Shown: one piece after another, positions 1 to 5,772 of the stretch
How the letters are laid out: each line of letters begins with the position of its first letter
Numbering within the stretch: the first letter of the stretch is position 1
Assembly (NCBI GenBank): GCA_937942965.1
Contig: CALDGN010000299.1
Span: 1 to 7,108 of the forward strand
DNA length: 7,108 nt
Source: an uncultured Acidimicrobiales bacterium
GTDB taxonomy: Bacteria > Actinomycetota > Acidimicrobiia > Acidimicrobiales > UBA10347
Direction: 5' to 3'
The notes under the pieces: generated by a model
The model's input: the letters and a program-made list of their open reading frames with translations, nothing else
What the model was told of the DNA's origin: nothing
Databases searched by the model: none
Translations under genes and position numbers: made by a program

Positions 1-1
1 C

Positions 2-394
2 ATGGAGCTGATCGTTGCGAACACGCTTCCGGGCGTTGACGAGTACTGCGATCTCCGGATCGCAACCGGCCTATCGGCCATGGATCGCCATGCCGCGGTC
101 GAAGCGCTGCCCCGCTCGTTGCACGCGGTGACCATCCGAGATGGTGACCGCTTGGTTGCGATGGGACGCGTGGTCGGTGATGGCTTGCATGTGCAGGTCG
201 TCGACATCGCGGTCGCGCCCGATCTGCAAGGCCAAGGCCTGTCACGGACGGTGATGGAGAACATCATGGGCTTCATCGAAGCCCTGCCCGACTCGACGAT
301 CGTCAACCTGTTCGCCGATATCGACTGGCTGTATCAGAAGTTCGGGTTCGTCGTGCCCGAACACACCACGGGTATGTCGCTGCGTCGCGCCTGA
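2..394 (+). CDS. GNAT-family N-acetyltransferase
   Basis: This 130-residue protein has the core of the GNAT fold, whose members move an acetyl group from acetyl-CoA to an amine. Motif A is clear at residues 66-85: a hydrophobic strand (VVDIAVAP) followed by the acetyl-CoA pyrophosphate loop QGQGLS (76-81), which fits Q/R-x-x-G-x-G/A with Ser in the last place. A motif-B-like segment, LYQKFGF, lies at 110-116 and is typical of the C-terminal part of the fold. The length suits the small single-domain GNATs. The ATG is the second base of the window, so its ribosome binding site cannot be seen and a slightly longer N-terminus is possible. The substrate cannot be read from the sequence. The gene converges on the DinB-fold gene, with 17 bp between the stop codons. 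Confidence 0.88.
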   Translation: MELIVANTLPGVDEYCDLRIATGLSAMDRHAAVEALPRSLHAVTIRDGDRLVAMGRVVGDGLHVQVVDIAVAPDLQGQGLSRTVMENIMGFIEALPDSTIVNLFADIDWLYQKFGFVVPEHTTGMSLRRA

Positions 395-397
395 CGG

Positions 398-422
398 CGC
401 CGACAGCCCGTTCAGCTCGGCG
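398..422. terminator. Stem-loop between convergent genes (weak terminator candidate)
   Basis: A perfect 6-bp inverted repeat, CGCCGA (398-403) and TCGGCG (417-422), encloses a 13-nt loop. It spans the gap between the GNAT stop codon and the stop codon of the convergent DinB-fold gene. Neither strand has a T-tract after the stem, so it is not a classical intrinsic terminator. Its position is the main argument. A 6-bp GC repeat can occur by chance in DNA of this composition. Confidence 0.25.
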
Positions 423-1005
423 GCGGTGTGCGCCCCAGCAGCGCAAGCAACCGATCACTAAGCGAATCGCTCGCAGGATCAGTTGGCGTTGCGAAGAAGT
501 CGGACTGACCCAGATCCAGCGCGACCGGAAGCCAGAAGTCGAGCAAGAACTGTGCATGCTCGTCGGCGATCGGGCTGGGCCGGCCGATGCCGACCCGCAG
601 GTCCCATGCGTGAACGACGTTGTCGGTGATCCGGTAGCTCAGCAGCTGCTGTCCGGTGACATCGCCCAAATCCAGGTGGTACTCGCGTTCGACGATCCCC
701 GGCGTGCGGGCCGCTTCGATGGCCTTGAGTGCGGTACCGCGCCACGTGGTGATCGGGGTCGGGCCGAGGAGGTCGACGCTGAAGTCGGTGTCGGTCGTCG
801 CCGTGCCGCCTTCGAGAACCAGCGGAAGGTGTGCCTCGCCCAGCACCACGTGGGCGACGAGCTCGCGCACGTTCCACTCGGTGCACGGCGTCGGCAGGTC
901 CCACTCGTGCTCGGCAACGTCTTGGACCGCAGTGCCGAAGATAGCGAGCGCGTCGACGTAGAGCCGGACGACGTCGGAGTCGTCACTCACGTCGCTTACT
1001 CCCAT
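412..1005 (-). CDS. TIGR03086-like DinB-fold metal-binding protein (maleylpyruvate isomerase N-domain type)
   Basis: This 197-residue protein matches the actinobacterial TIGR03086/MDMPI group, a four-helix DinB-like fold that includes mycothiol-dependent enzymes. The family signature W-D-x-PTPCTEWNVRELVAHVV lies at about residues 35-54. The second signature, DNVVHAWDL, lies at 128-136. Candidate metal ligands are H52, D128 and H132. Mycothiol-dependent maleylpyruvate isomerase uses His, Glu and His with the same four-residue spacing between the last two, so Asp here replaces the usual Glu. Substrate and thiol partner are unknown. The ATG at 1005 lies inside the end of guaA (10-bp overlap). 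A GTG at 990 is a strong alternative: it follows GGGAG by 8 nt, starts just after the guaA stop, and gives a 192-residue protein beginning SDDSDVVRLY. Either start implies co-transcription and coupling with guaA. Confidence 0.85.
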   Translation of the reverse strand: MGVSDVSDDSDVVRLYVDALAIFGTAVQDVAEHEWDLPTPCTEWNVRELVAHVVLGEAHLPLVLEGGTATTDTDFSVDLLGPTPITTWRGTALKAIEAARTPGIVEREYHLDLGDVTGQQLLSYRITDNVVHAWDLRVGIGRPSPIADEHAQFLLDFWLPVALDLGQSDFFATPTDPASDSLSDRLLALLGRTPPPS

Positions 1006-2528
1006 TCGATCGTCCCGGGAGGCTTCGACGTGATGTCGTAGGCGACCCGGTTGACGCCGTCGACCTCGTTGATGACGCGGCTTGAGATCGTCTCAAGCAC
1101 GTCGTACGGAATGCGAGCCCAGTCTGCGGTCATGACGTCTTCGCTGGTGACGGCTCGGACGATGATCGGGTAGCCATAGGTCCGCTCGTCACCCATGACA
1201 CCGACGCTTCGGATGTCAGGAAGCACGGCGAAGCTCTGGAAGATCTCTCGCTCAAGACCGGCGTCACGCAGGACTTCTCGGACGATGTGGTCAGCCTCTT
1301 GGAGCACCAAAACCTTGTCTGGCGTGACTTCGCCAATGATGCGAACACCCAGGCCTGGACCAGGGAATGGCTGTCGCCAGACGATCTCGTCGGGCAGGCC
1401 AAGTTCGGTGCCGACGCGGCGGACTTCGTCCTTGAACAAGGCCCGCAGCGGCTCGACCAGCTCGAACTGCATGTCCTCGGGAAGGCCGCCGACGTTGTGG
1501 TGGCTCTTGATCGTCGAAGCGTGCTTGCCGCCGGACTCGACGACGTCGGAGTACAGGGTGCCTTGCACCAAGAATGCGGCGTCTTCGATGCCGCCCGACG
1601 CCCGTTCGAAGACTCGGATGAACGTCTCGCCGATGGCCTTGCGCTTCTGTTCTGGTTCGGTCAAACCAGCAAGCTTGTCGAAGAAGTCATCAGCGGCGCG
1701 AACGTGGATCAGCTCGATGCCCTGGGTCTTCTGGAACGTCTCGACGACCTGGTCGCTCTCGTTCTTGCGCATCAGGCCGGTGTCGACATACACACACGTG
1801 AGCTGCGAGCCGATGGCCTTGTGCACGAGCGCCGCCGCGACCGCGGAGTCGACGCCACCAGAGAGACCACAAATGGCGCGGCCCGTGCCGACCTGAGCTC
1901 GGATCGCTTCGACTTGCTCGTCGATGATGTTGGCCATCGTCCAGCTGGTGTCGATCTTGGAGCGGTCGAGCCAGCGTTCGATGACCGCTTGGCCATGCGG
2001 CGTGTGCGAAACCTCGGGGTGGTACTGGACGCCACAAACGAGATCGCTCTCGAACGCCGCGACGGGCGCATTCGCCGTCGAGGCAGTGACCGTCGATCCA
2101 GGAGGAGCCTCGGTGATGCAGTCGAAGTGGCTCATCCACACGGTCTGCTCGGCGGGCAACCCGGCAAGCAGCTCGCCGCCGTCGCCATCGACGGTGAGGT
2201 CGGTACGGCCGTACTCGCCCGCCTCGAAGCGATCGACGACACCGCCGCGCTGCTTGGCGATCAGCTGGGCGCCGTAACAGATGCCCAAGATCGGAACGCC
2301 GAGGTCGTAAATCTCGGGATCGATTTCAGGTGCACCCTCGACGTTGACCGAAGCCGGGCCGCCGCTGAAGATGATGCCCGACGGCTTCTTGGCCGCGTAC
2401 TCGGCCGCGGTCAGGTCGTTGGCGACGAGTTCGCTGTACGCGTTTGCTTCGCGAACACGCCGTGCGATCAGCTGCGCGTACTGCGCGCCAAAATCGACAA
2501 CGAGGACAGGACCAGCTTGATCAGTCAT
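996..2528 (-). CDS. guaA: GMP synthase (glutamine-hydrolysing)
   Basis: GuaA catalyses the last step of GMP synthesis in the cytosol: XMP + ATP + glutamine give GMP + AMP + PPi + glutamate. The 510-residue length is normal for the one-chain bacterial enzyme. The N-terminal class I glutamine amidotransferase domain (about 7-190) shows the nucleophile loop GICYG with C84, and H170/E172 in QYHPEV, completing the catalytic triad. The ATP-pyrophosphatase domain has the PP-loop SGGVDS (223-228). The C-terminal dimerisation/XMP-binding domain runs to the family-typical ending KPPGTIEWE. No key residue is missing. The gene lies 24 bp after guaB3, and its end overlaps the DinB-fold gene. The ATG at 2528 has no recognisable Shine-Dalgarno sequence in the short gap, so translation probably depends on coupling to guaB3. 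Confidence 0.98.
   Translation of the reverse strand: MTDQAGPVLVVDFGAQYAQLIARRVREANAYSELVANDLTAAEYAAKKPSGIIFSGGPASVNVEGAPEIDPEIYDLGVPILGICYGAQLIAKQRGGVVDRFEAGEYGRTDLTVDGDGGELLAGLPAEQTVWMSHFDCITEAPPGSTVTASTANAPVAAFESDLVCGVQYHPEVSHTPHGQAVIERWLDRSKIDTSWTMANIIDEQVEAIRAQVGTGRAICGLSGGVDSAVAAALVHKAIGSQLTCVYVDTGLMRKNESDQVVETFQKTQGIELIHVRAADDFFDKLAGLTEPEQKRKAIGETFIRVFERASGGIEDAAFLVQGTLYSDVVESGGKHASTIKSHHNVGGLPEDMQFELVEPLRALFKDEVRRVGTELGLPDEIVWRQPFPGPGLGVRIIGEVTPDKVLVLQEADHIVREVLRDAGLEREIFQSFAVLPDIRSVGVMGDERTYGYPIIVRAVTSEDVMTADWARIPYDVLETISSRVINEVDGVNRVAYDITSKPPGTIEWE
999..1003 (-). promoter_or_regulatory. Ribosome binding site supporting the GTG start at 990
   Basis: The minus strand reads GGGAG directly before the guaA TAA stop (998-996), then GCGAC, then GTG at 990-988. 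The 8-nt spacing is good for initiation. The upstream ATG at 1005 has only a weaker GGGA. This site is the reason to suspect that the DinB-fold protein starts five codons later than the longest reading, and that ribosomes finishing guaA restart here. Confidence 0.5.
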
Positions 2529-2552
2529 GAGTGCGGTGGGGTTAGGCGGGGC

Positions 2553-3719
2553 TCAGCTGTGACCCATGCCGACGGCCTGAGCCTTCTGCAGGCTCTTGCC
2601 TTCGGTTTGCAGCGACGGGGCAATCATGAGCTCTGCCTTTTGGAACTCTTTGATCGACAGGTGGCCGGTGGTTGCCATCGAGGTGCGGAGGCCGCCCATC
2701 AGGTTCACACGGCCGTCGTTCTCACGAGCTGGGCCGACGAGGATCTCTTCGAGCGTGCCGCGCACGGTGGTCTGGACACGGGCGCCACGAGGAAGCGTTG
2801 GGTGGAAGGTCGCCATGCCCCAGTGGTAGCCCTGGCCGGGTGCCTCTTGGGCGGCTGCGAGCGGGGAACCAATCATGACGGCGTCGGCGCCGCACACGAT
2901 GGCCTTGGCGATGTCGCCGCCGGTTGCCATGCCTCCATCGGCGATGACATGGGCGTACACGCCGGTCTCATCGAGGTGGCGCATGCGAGCGGCACGGACA
3001 TCGGCAATGGCAGTCGCCTGTGGGACGCCGATGCCGAGCACGCCACGGGTCGTGCAAGCGTGGCCGGGGCCGACGCCGACGAGCACGCCGGCAGCGCCAG
3101 TGCGCATGAGGTGCAGGGCTGCTTCGTAGCTGGCACAACCGCCGACGATCACGGGGATCGGGATTTCACGGACGACGCTCTTCAAGTTGAGCGGCTCGTG
3201 CTTGGTCGACTTGTGCTCGGCGGTCACGACAGTGCCCTGGATGACCAGGATGTCGAGCTCGGCGGCGAGAATCTCAGGCAGCAGCGAGGTCGTGCGCTGG
3301 GGCGTGACCGAGGCGCAAGCAACCACGCCTGCGTCCTTGATTTGGCGGATGCGTTCGCCGATCAGTTCTGGCTTCATCGGCTCGAGGTAGAGCTCTTGCA
3401 TGCGCAGCGTGGCCTTTTCGGGCGGCAGCGAAGCAATCTCGTTGAAGACGATGTCCGGGTCCTCGTAGCGGGTCCAGAGGCCTTCGAGGTTCAGGCAGGC
3501 GAGGCCACCGAGCTGGCCGATCTTGACGGCCGTGTCGGGGCTGACGACGCCGTCCATCGCCGATGCCATAACCGGCAGGTCGAAACGATAGGCGTCGATC
3601 TCCCACGTCAGGTCGACGTCTTCAGGGTCGCGCGTGCGTCGACTTGGGACGATGGCCACATCGTCGAAGCCGTACGCCCTGCGACCGGACTTGCCGAGAC
3701 CAATGTCGATCTGCACCAT
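2553..3719 (-). CDS. guaB3: GuaB3-family IMP dehydrogenase-related protein, no CBS domains
   Basis: IMP dehydrogenases oxidise IMP to XMP with NAD+, the step before GuaA. This 388-residue protein is a single TIM barrel. The N-terminus (FDDVAIVPSRRTR at 18-30, then PVMASAMDGVVSP) fits the actinobacterial GuaB3 group. Where GuaB carries two CBS domains there is only a short helical stretch (about 95-120). The active-site loop GVGPGHACTTRGVLG (215-229) keeps the catalytic Cys at C222. The phosphate-binding DGG is at 261-263, and GGLRTSM (342-348) matches the C-terminal IMPDH motif. The mobile flap carrying Arg-Tyr in true IMPDHs appears shortened (about 295-315), and I see no RY pair. The ATG at 3719 has a good ribosome binding site. 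It is first in the block with guaA. Activity as IMPDH or another purine oxidoreductase is not settled by sequence; membership of the family is clear. Confidence 0.93.
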   Translation of the reverse strand: MVQIDIGLGKSGRRAYGFDDVAIVPSRRTRDPEDVDLTWEIDAYRFDLPVMASAMDGVVSPDTAVKIGQLGGLACLNLEGLWTRYEDPDIVFNEIASLPPEKATLRMQELYLEPMKPELIGERIRQIKDAGVVACASVTPQRTTSLLPEILAAELDILVIQGTVVTAEHKSTKHEPLNLKSVVREIPIPVIVGGCASYEAALHLMRTGAAGVLVGVGPGHACTTRGVLGIGVPQATAIADVRAARMRHLDETGVYAHVIADGGMATGGDIAKAIVCGADAVMIGSPLAAAQEAPGQGYHWGMATFHPTLPRGARVQTTVRGTLEEILVGPARENDGRVNLMGGLRTSMATTGHLSIKEFQKAELMIAPSLQTEGKSLQKAQAVGMGHS

Positions 3720-3725
3720 GGAGAA

Positions 3726-3731
3726 TCACCT
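3726..3731 (-). promoter_or_regulatory. Ribosome binding site of guaB3
   Basis: The minus strand reads AGGTGA, then 6 nt (TTCTCC), then the ATG at 3719. This is a good Shine-Dalgarno match at standard spacing and fixes the guaB3 start. Confidence 0.75.
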
Positions 3732-3786
3732 GCCGGAAAACGGGGGGAGGTCGAGCCGAAGACGCTTGAGCGCCTCGTGCGTCGAC

Positions 3787-3792
3787 CTTATA
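3787..3792 (-). promoter_or_regulatory. Possible -10 box for the guaB3-guaA transcript
   Basis: The minus strand reads TATAAG in a GC-rich setting, about 68 nt before the guaB3 ATG, which would leave a leader of roughly 60 nt. It differs from TATAAT at one base. No convincing TTGACA-like -35 lies 16-18 nt upstream (ACTCAT is there), so the call rests on the -10 and on position. Confidence 0.35.
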
Positions 3793-3822
3793 CGGGTGCT
3801 CGGCGAGCGATGAGTACCTCTC

Positions 3823-3838
3823 GTGACAGGTTCGTCAC
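3823..3838. repeat. Short inverted repeat upstream of guaB3 (operator candidate)
   Basis: GTGAC (3823-3827) and GTCAC (3834-3838) form a perfect 5-bp dyad with a 6-nt spacer. It lies some 30-50 bp upstream of the candidate -10 box of the guaB3-guaA block, where an activator or repressor could bind. A further GACTCAC follows at 3844-3850. The arms are short enough to be chance. Confidence 0.2.
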
Positions 3839-3911
3839 TCAATGACTCACCAGTCGTCGGCTCCCCCATTGGCAACTTTTCCAACAGGCCCGAGGGCCAG
3901 GAGGCGGCCTT

Positions 3912-4820
3912 CTAGTAGCCCTTGGCGACGTCGGCCGGGCCAACAAGTTCATCGTTGGCCATGTAGCGACGCACGTTCTCGGTCACTCGATCGGCGAGTA
4001 GCACCAGACCCATCTCAGGCGTATTGGCCACATGCGGCGTGATCAGGCAGCGAGGAGAGGTCCAGAGTGGATGTCCGTCGGGCAGCGGTTCGGGATCGGT
4101 GACGTCGAGCGCGGCGCCTCCGATGGACTCCGCTTCGAGCGCAGCGACCAAGGCATCGGTATCCACATGGCCACCACGGGCGACGTTCACCAGCCACGAC
4201 GTCGGCTTCATCAGCTCGAGCTGACGGGCCCCGATCACGGCCTCGGTTTCGGGCGTCAGCGCGAGGGCGAGGATCACGACGTCCGCCGCAGGCAAGAGCG
4301 CGTCGAGCTCGTCCAGCGTCGCCGTCGCGGACGCTCCGTCCATCGGCGTGGCGCTTCTCCGCAGCACGGTCGTCGTGCACCCGAAGGGAGCGAGCAGCGG
4401 AAGCAGTTCTTCGGTGATGCCGCCGCCACCAAGAATCAACACGTTCGCGCCGTGCAGGTTCTGTCCCACCGGACCGGACCACGAGGTCTCGCGGGCGTAG
4501 GCCACGATGTTGCGGAAGCCAGCAAGCGTCATCGCCAAGGCAGCCTCGGCGACGGGGCGGGCGTAAACACCTTTGCCGCACGTCCAGATCCGCTTGGTGT
4601 CGAGCATGTGCAAGAACGGTTCGATACCGGCGTAGGGAAGCTGTACCCAGTCGAGACCATCGTGGACGGTCTCGGGCAACAACTGCGGGTTCTGCGGATC
4701 GGCCCAGATCAGCGCGGTGGCGTCTTCGATCGGCACGACCGTGGTGCCGCCAGCTTCGACGGCAGCGACCAAGCCAGCGCGACGCCAGCACTCGGGTTCA
4801 ACGGCTACAGCTCGTTCCAT
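3912..4820 (-). CDS. D-isomer-specific 2-hydroxyacid dehydrogenase
   Basis: This 302-residue protein belongs to the NAD(P)-dependent D-2-hydroxyacid dehydrogenase family, which interconverts 2-oxoacids and D-2-hydroxyacids. The Rossmann domain (about 95-270) contains the dinucleotide loop ILGGGGITEE (129-138). Its last conserved Gly is replaced by Thr (T136). The catalytic set is complete: Arg215 in NVARGG, Glu244 in DPEPLP, and His263 in TPHVAN. The N-terminal substrate domain is short, in keeping with the compact length. The true substrate (glyoxylate, hydroxypyruvate, phosphoglycerate or other) cannot be read, and the short form without an ACT domain argues against a full SerA. The frame stays open far upstream, but that part lies antisense to the lipoprotein gene. 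The ATG at 4820 is preferred because the family N-terminus begins there and a -10-like box sits just before it. No ribosome binding site is visible. Confidence 0.9.
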   Translation of the reverse strand: MERAVAVEPECWRRAGLVAAVEAGGTTVVPIEDATALIWADPQNPQLLPETVHDGLDWVQLPYAGIEPFLHMLDTKRIWTCGKGVYARPVAEAALAMTLAGFRNIVAYARETSWSGPVGQNLHGANVLILGGGGITEELLPLLAPFGCTTTVLRRSATPMDGASATATLDELDALLPAADVVILALALTPETEAVIGARQLELMKPTSWLVNVARGGHVDTDALVAALEAESIGGAALDVTDPEPLPDGHPLWTSPRCLITPHVANTPEMGLVLLADRVTENVRRYMANDELVGPADVAKGY

Positions 4821-4826
4821 ACGCGC

Positions 4827-4832
4827 AGCGTA
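4827..4832 (-). promoter_or_regulatory. -10-like box for leaderless transcript of the dehydrogenase
   Basis: The minus strand reads TACGCT, then 6 nt (GCGCGT), then the ATG at 4820. TANNNT at this distance would place the transcription start at or next to the A of ATG, giving a leaderless mRNA. This fits the lack of a ribosome binding site close to the ATG. No clear -35 is seen. Confidence 0.4.
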
Positions 4833-4883
4833 GACCGACGACTCCTCTGCCTTGGCGCCCTCGTACGGCCGGGATCGATGGCG

Positions 4884-4889
4884 TACGAT
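4884..4889 (+). promoter_or_regulatory. -10-like box for leaderless transcript of the lipoprotein
   Basis: TACGAT is followed by 7 nt and then ATG at 4897. This is the same geometry as the box on the opposite strand before the dehydrogenase, and it is the reason for choosing 4897 among several in-frame ATGs. The two boxes lie about 50 bp apart and face away from each other, so the 76-bp gap would be a divergent promoter region. Confidence 0.4.
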
Positions 4890-4896
4890 GTGGCCG

Positions 4897-5757
4897 ATGG
4901 CAGGGGCGGAAGAACGCAGCGCCGAGGCAATGGCGACGCAAACAACGGCGACGACCACGATGTGGCTTCGACGCCGTGGCGCGCTCGTGATCGCGGCCGC
5001 GGCATTGCTCGCTTCGGCCTGCATGATCGAGTCGCCGACGATCGAACCGGTTGCATCGGGGTCATCCGGCGACACGACCACAGCGCAACCGACCACTGCT
5101 CCCCCGGTCTTCGAACCAACGGTGGCACCCGAGCCGACGCCAACGCCGGTCCCGACCTCGGCGCCAGAACCGACCGCCACGCCCGTCCCCGAGCCAACGC
5201 CAAGCGTTCCGGTCATCGAGGCCCAGACCCCGTCCGAGTTCGTCGAACCCGTCGTCACACAGCCGGGCGACATCGCCGTCCCCGTCGGCGGCACGACAAC
5301 GTTCCGTCTCGCCCGCTCCCGACCGGTGTTGCAGCAGCCCGGCCACACGCTGATCTATATCGACGCAGATCGTTTGGCCGAGGTCGACATCTTCAGCCCG
5401 GTCGCGAATGGCGAGGGCGACCCCCTCGACGACTTCGCCGCCGTGATCAACGAGCTCACGACGAACACGGTGTTCGCGGACCTCACCGAGCTCGAACCGG
5501 TCACGATCGCCGGGCTGCCCGCACGAGTCTTCGAAGGCTCGGTGCTTACTGGCGAACGCGGCTTCCACACCGACACCTCAACGATCGGCAACGACTGGGC
5601 CGGCTGGTTCCCGCCGGCCCGCATGCGGCTGTGGGTCATCGACGCTCCCGCCGGACCGATCGTGGTCACTGCCGAGTCGCTGTTTGACCCGGGCCAATAC
5701 GACGATGCGGTGCGCATGGCCGGCGGCCTCCTTTCGACGATGACGTTCGAGGGCTAG
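4897..5757 (+). CDS. Putative lipoprotein with Pro/Thr-rich linker, function unknown
   Basis: I do not recognise a named family. From the ATG at 4897 the protein has 286 residues. A basic stretch (LRRR) and a hydrophobic run (ALVIAAAALLASAC) end in a lipobox-like ASAC with the acceptor Cys at residue 42, so it is probably lipid-anchored on the outer face of the membrane. Residues about 59-105 are a Pro/Thr/Glu-rich spacer with repeated PEPTxTPVP-like units. The C-terminal domain (about 110-286) is a likely alpha/beta fold with GLPARVFEG, WAGWFPPARMRLWVID and a closing helix-strand (DDAVRMAGGLLSTMTF), a layout common in secreted actinobacterial proteins of unknown role. Start choice is uncertain. 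ATG 4960 gives a textbook 20-residue signal peptide; ATGs 4888 and 4930 and a TTG at 4852 are also in frame. No start has a good ribosome binding site. The gene is divergent from the dehydrogenase. Confidence 0.75.
   Translation: MAGAEERSAEAMATQTTATTTMWLRRRGALVIAAAALLASACMIESPTIEPVASGSSGDTTTAQPTTAPPVFEPTVAPEPTPTPVPTSAPEPTATPVPEPTPSVPVIEAQTPSEFVEPVVTQPGDIAVPVGGTTTFRLARSRPVLQQPGHTLIYIDADRLAEVDIFSPVANGEGDPLDDFAAVINELTTNTVFADLTELEPVTIAGLPARVFEGSVLTGERGFHTDTSTIGNDWAGWFPPARMRLWVIDAPAGPIVVTAESLFDPGQYDDAVRMAGGLLSTMTFEG
5128..5214 (+). repeat. In-frame degenerate repeat coding the PEPT-type linker
   Basis: Three imperfect units code PEPTPTPVP, PEPTATPVP and PEPTPSVPV (5128-5154, 5164-5190 and 5188-5214, the last two sharing one codon). 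At the DNA level CCCGAGCCGACGCCAA (5128-5143) recurs with one mismatch at 5188-5203, exactly 60 bp later and in frame. Such linkers commonly hold a domain away from a membrane or cell wall. The repeat could vary in copy number among strains. Confidence 0.7.
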
Positions 5758-5760
5758 CTG

Positions 5761-5766
5761 TACGGT
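5761..5766 (+). promoter_or_regulatory. -10-like box before the methyltransferase
   Basis: TACGGT is followed by 6 nt (CGACCT) and then the ATG at 5773. It begins three bases after the stop codon of the lipoprotein gene. The gap has no Shine-Dalgarno sequence, so the methyltransferase may be read from its own leaderless transcript as well as by read-through from the lipoprotein gene. Confidence 0.38.
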
Positions 5767-5772
5767 CGACCT

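Larger units (their letters stand above)
3720..3911. other. Intergenic region upstream of the guaB3-guaA block
   Basis: These 192 bp separate the end of the hydroxyacid dehydrogenase gene from guaB3; both genes run on the minus strand. From the dehydrogenase side it holds a short GC hairpin (GGCC-CGAG-GGCC, 3887-3898) without a T-tract, an inverted repeat at 3823-3838, a possible -10 box at 3787-3792, and the guaB3 ribosome binding site. I see no purine-riboswitch core and no credible small gene. The space and the sites suggest that the guanine-nucleotide genes have their own promoter. Confidence 0.6.

Noticed and set aside
556..1041. A 161-codon plus-strand open frame opposite the DinB-fold gene.
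   Set aside because: It is antisense to a gene with clear family signatures and shows no motif of its own.
3720..3790. Possible purine riboswitch in the guaB3 leader.
   Set aside because: I looked for the three-way junction core and paired loops of the purine class and found none. The leader is only about 60 nt and has a plain ribosome binding site.
1287..3845. An 852-codon open frame on the plus strand covering guaA and guaB3.
   Set aside because: It is antisense to two clearly conserved genes and crosses both. Its translation is rich in Arg/Asp/Gly with no recognisable motif. Such frames arise from G/C-biased third codon positions.
3887..3898. GGCC-CGAG-GGCC hairpin after the dehydrogenase stop as an intrinsic terminator.
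   Set aside because: The stem is only 4-5 bp and is followed on the minus strand by TGTTGGAAAAG rather than a T-tract. It is mentioned only in the intergenic description.
4852..4896. Upstream TTG start (4852) and ATG (4888) for the lipoprotein.
   Set aside because: Neither has a ribosome binding site, and ATG 4888 overlaps the candidate -10 box. They only lengthen the region before the signal peptide.
4821..5348. A 176-codon upstream extension of the dehydrogenase frame, rich in Gly/Val/Ser.
   Set aside because: It lies antisense to the lipoprotein gene, and its Gly-Val-rich repeats are simply the complement of the Pro/Thr linker. The dehydrogenase domain begins after the ATG at 4820.
4032..5687. 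A 551-codon open frame on the plus strand across the dehydrogenase and lipoprotein genes.
   Set aside because: It is antisense to the conserved dehydrogenase and then out of frame over the lipoprotein gene. Its composition is Arg/Gly-rich and no domain is visible.
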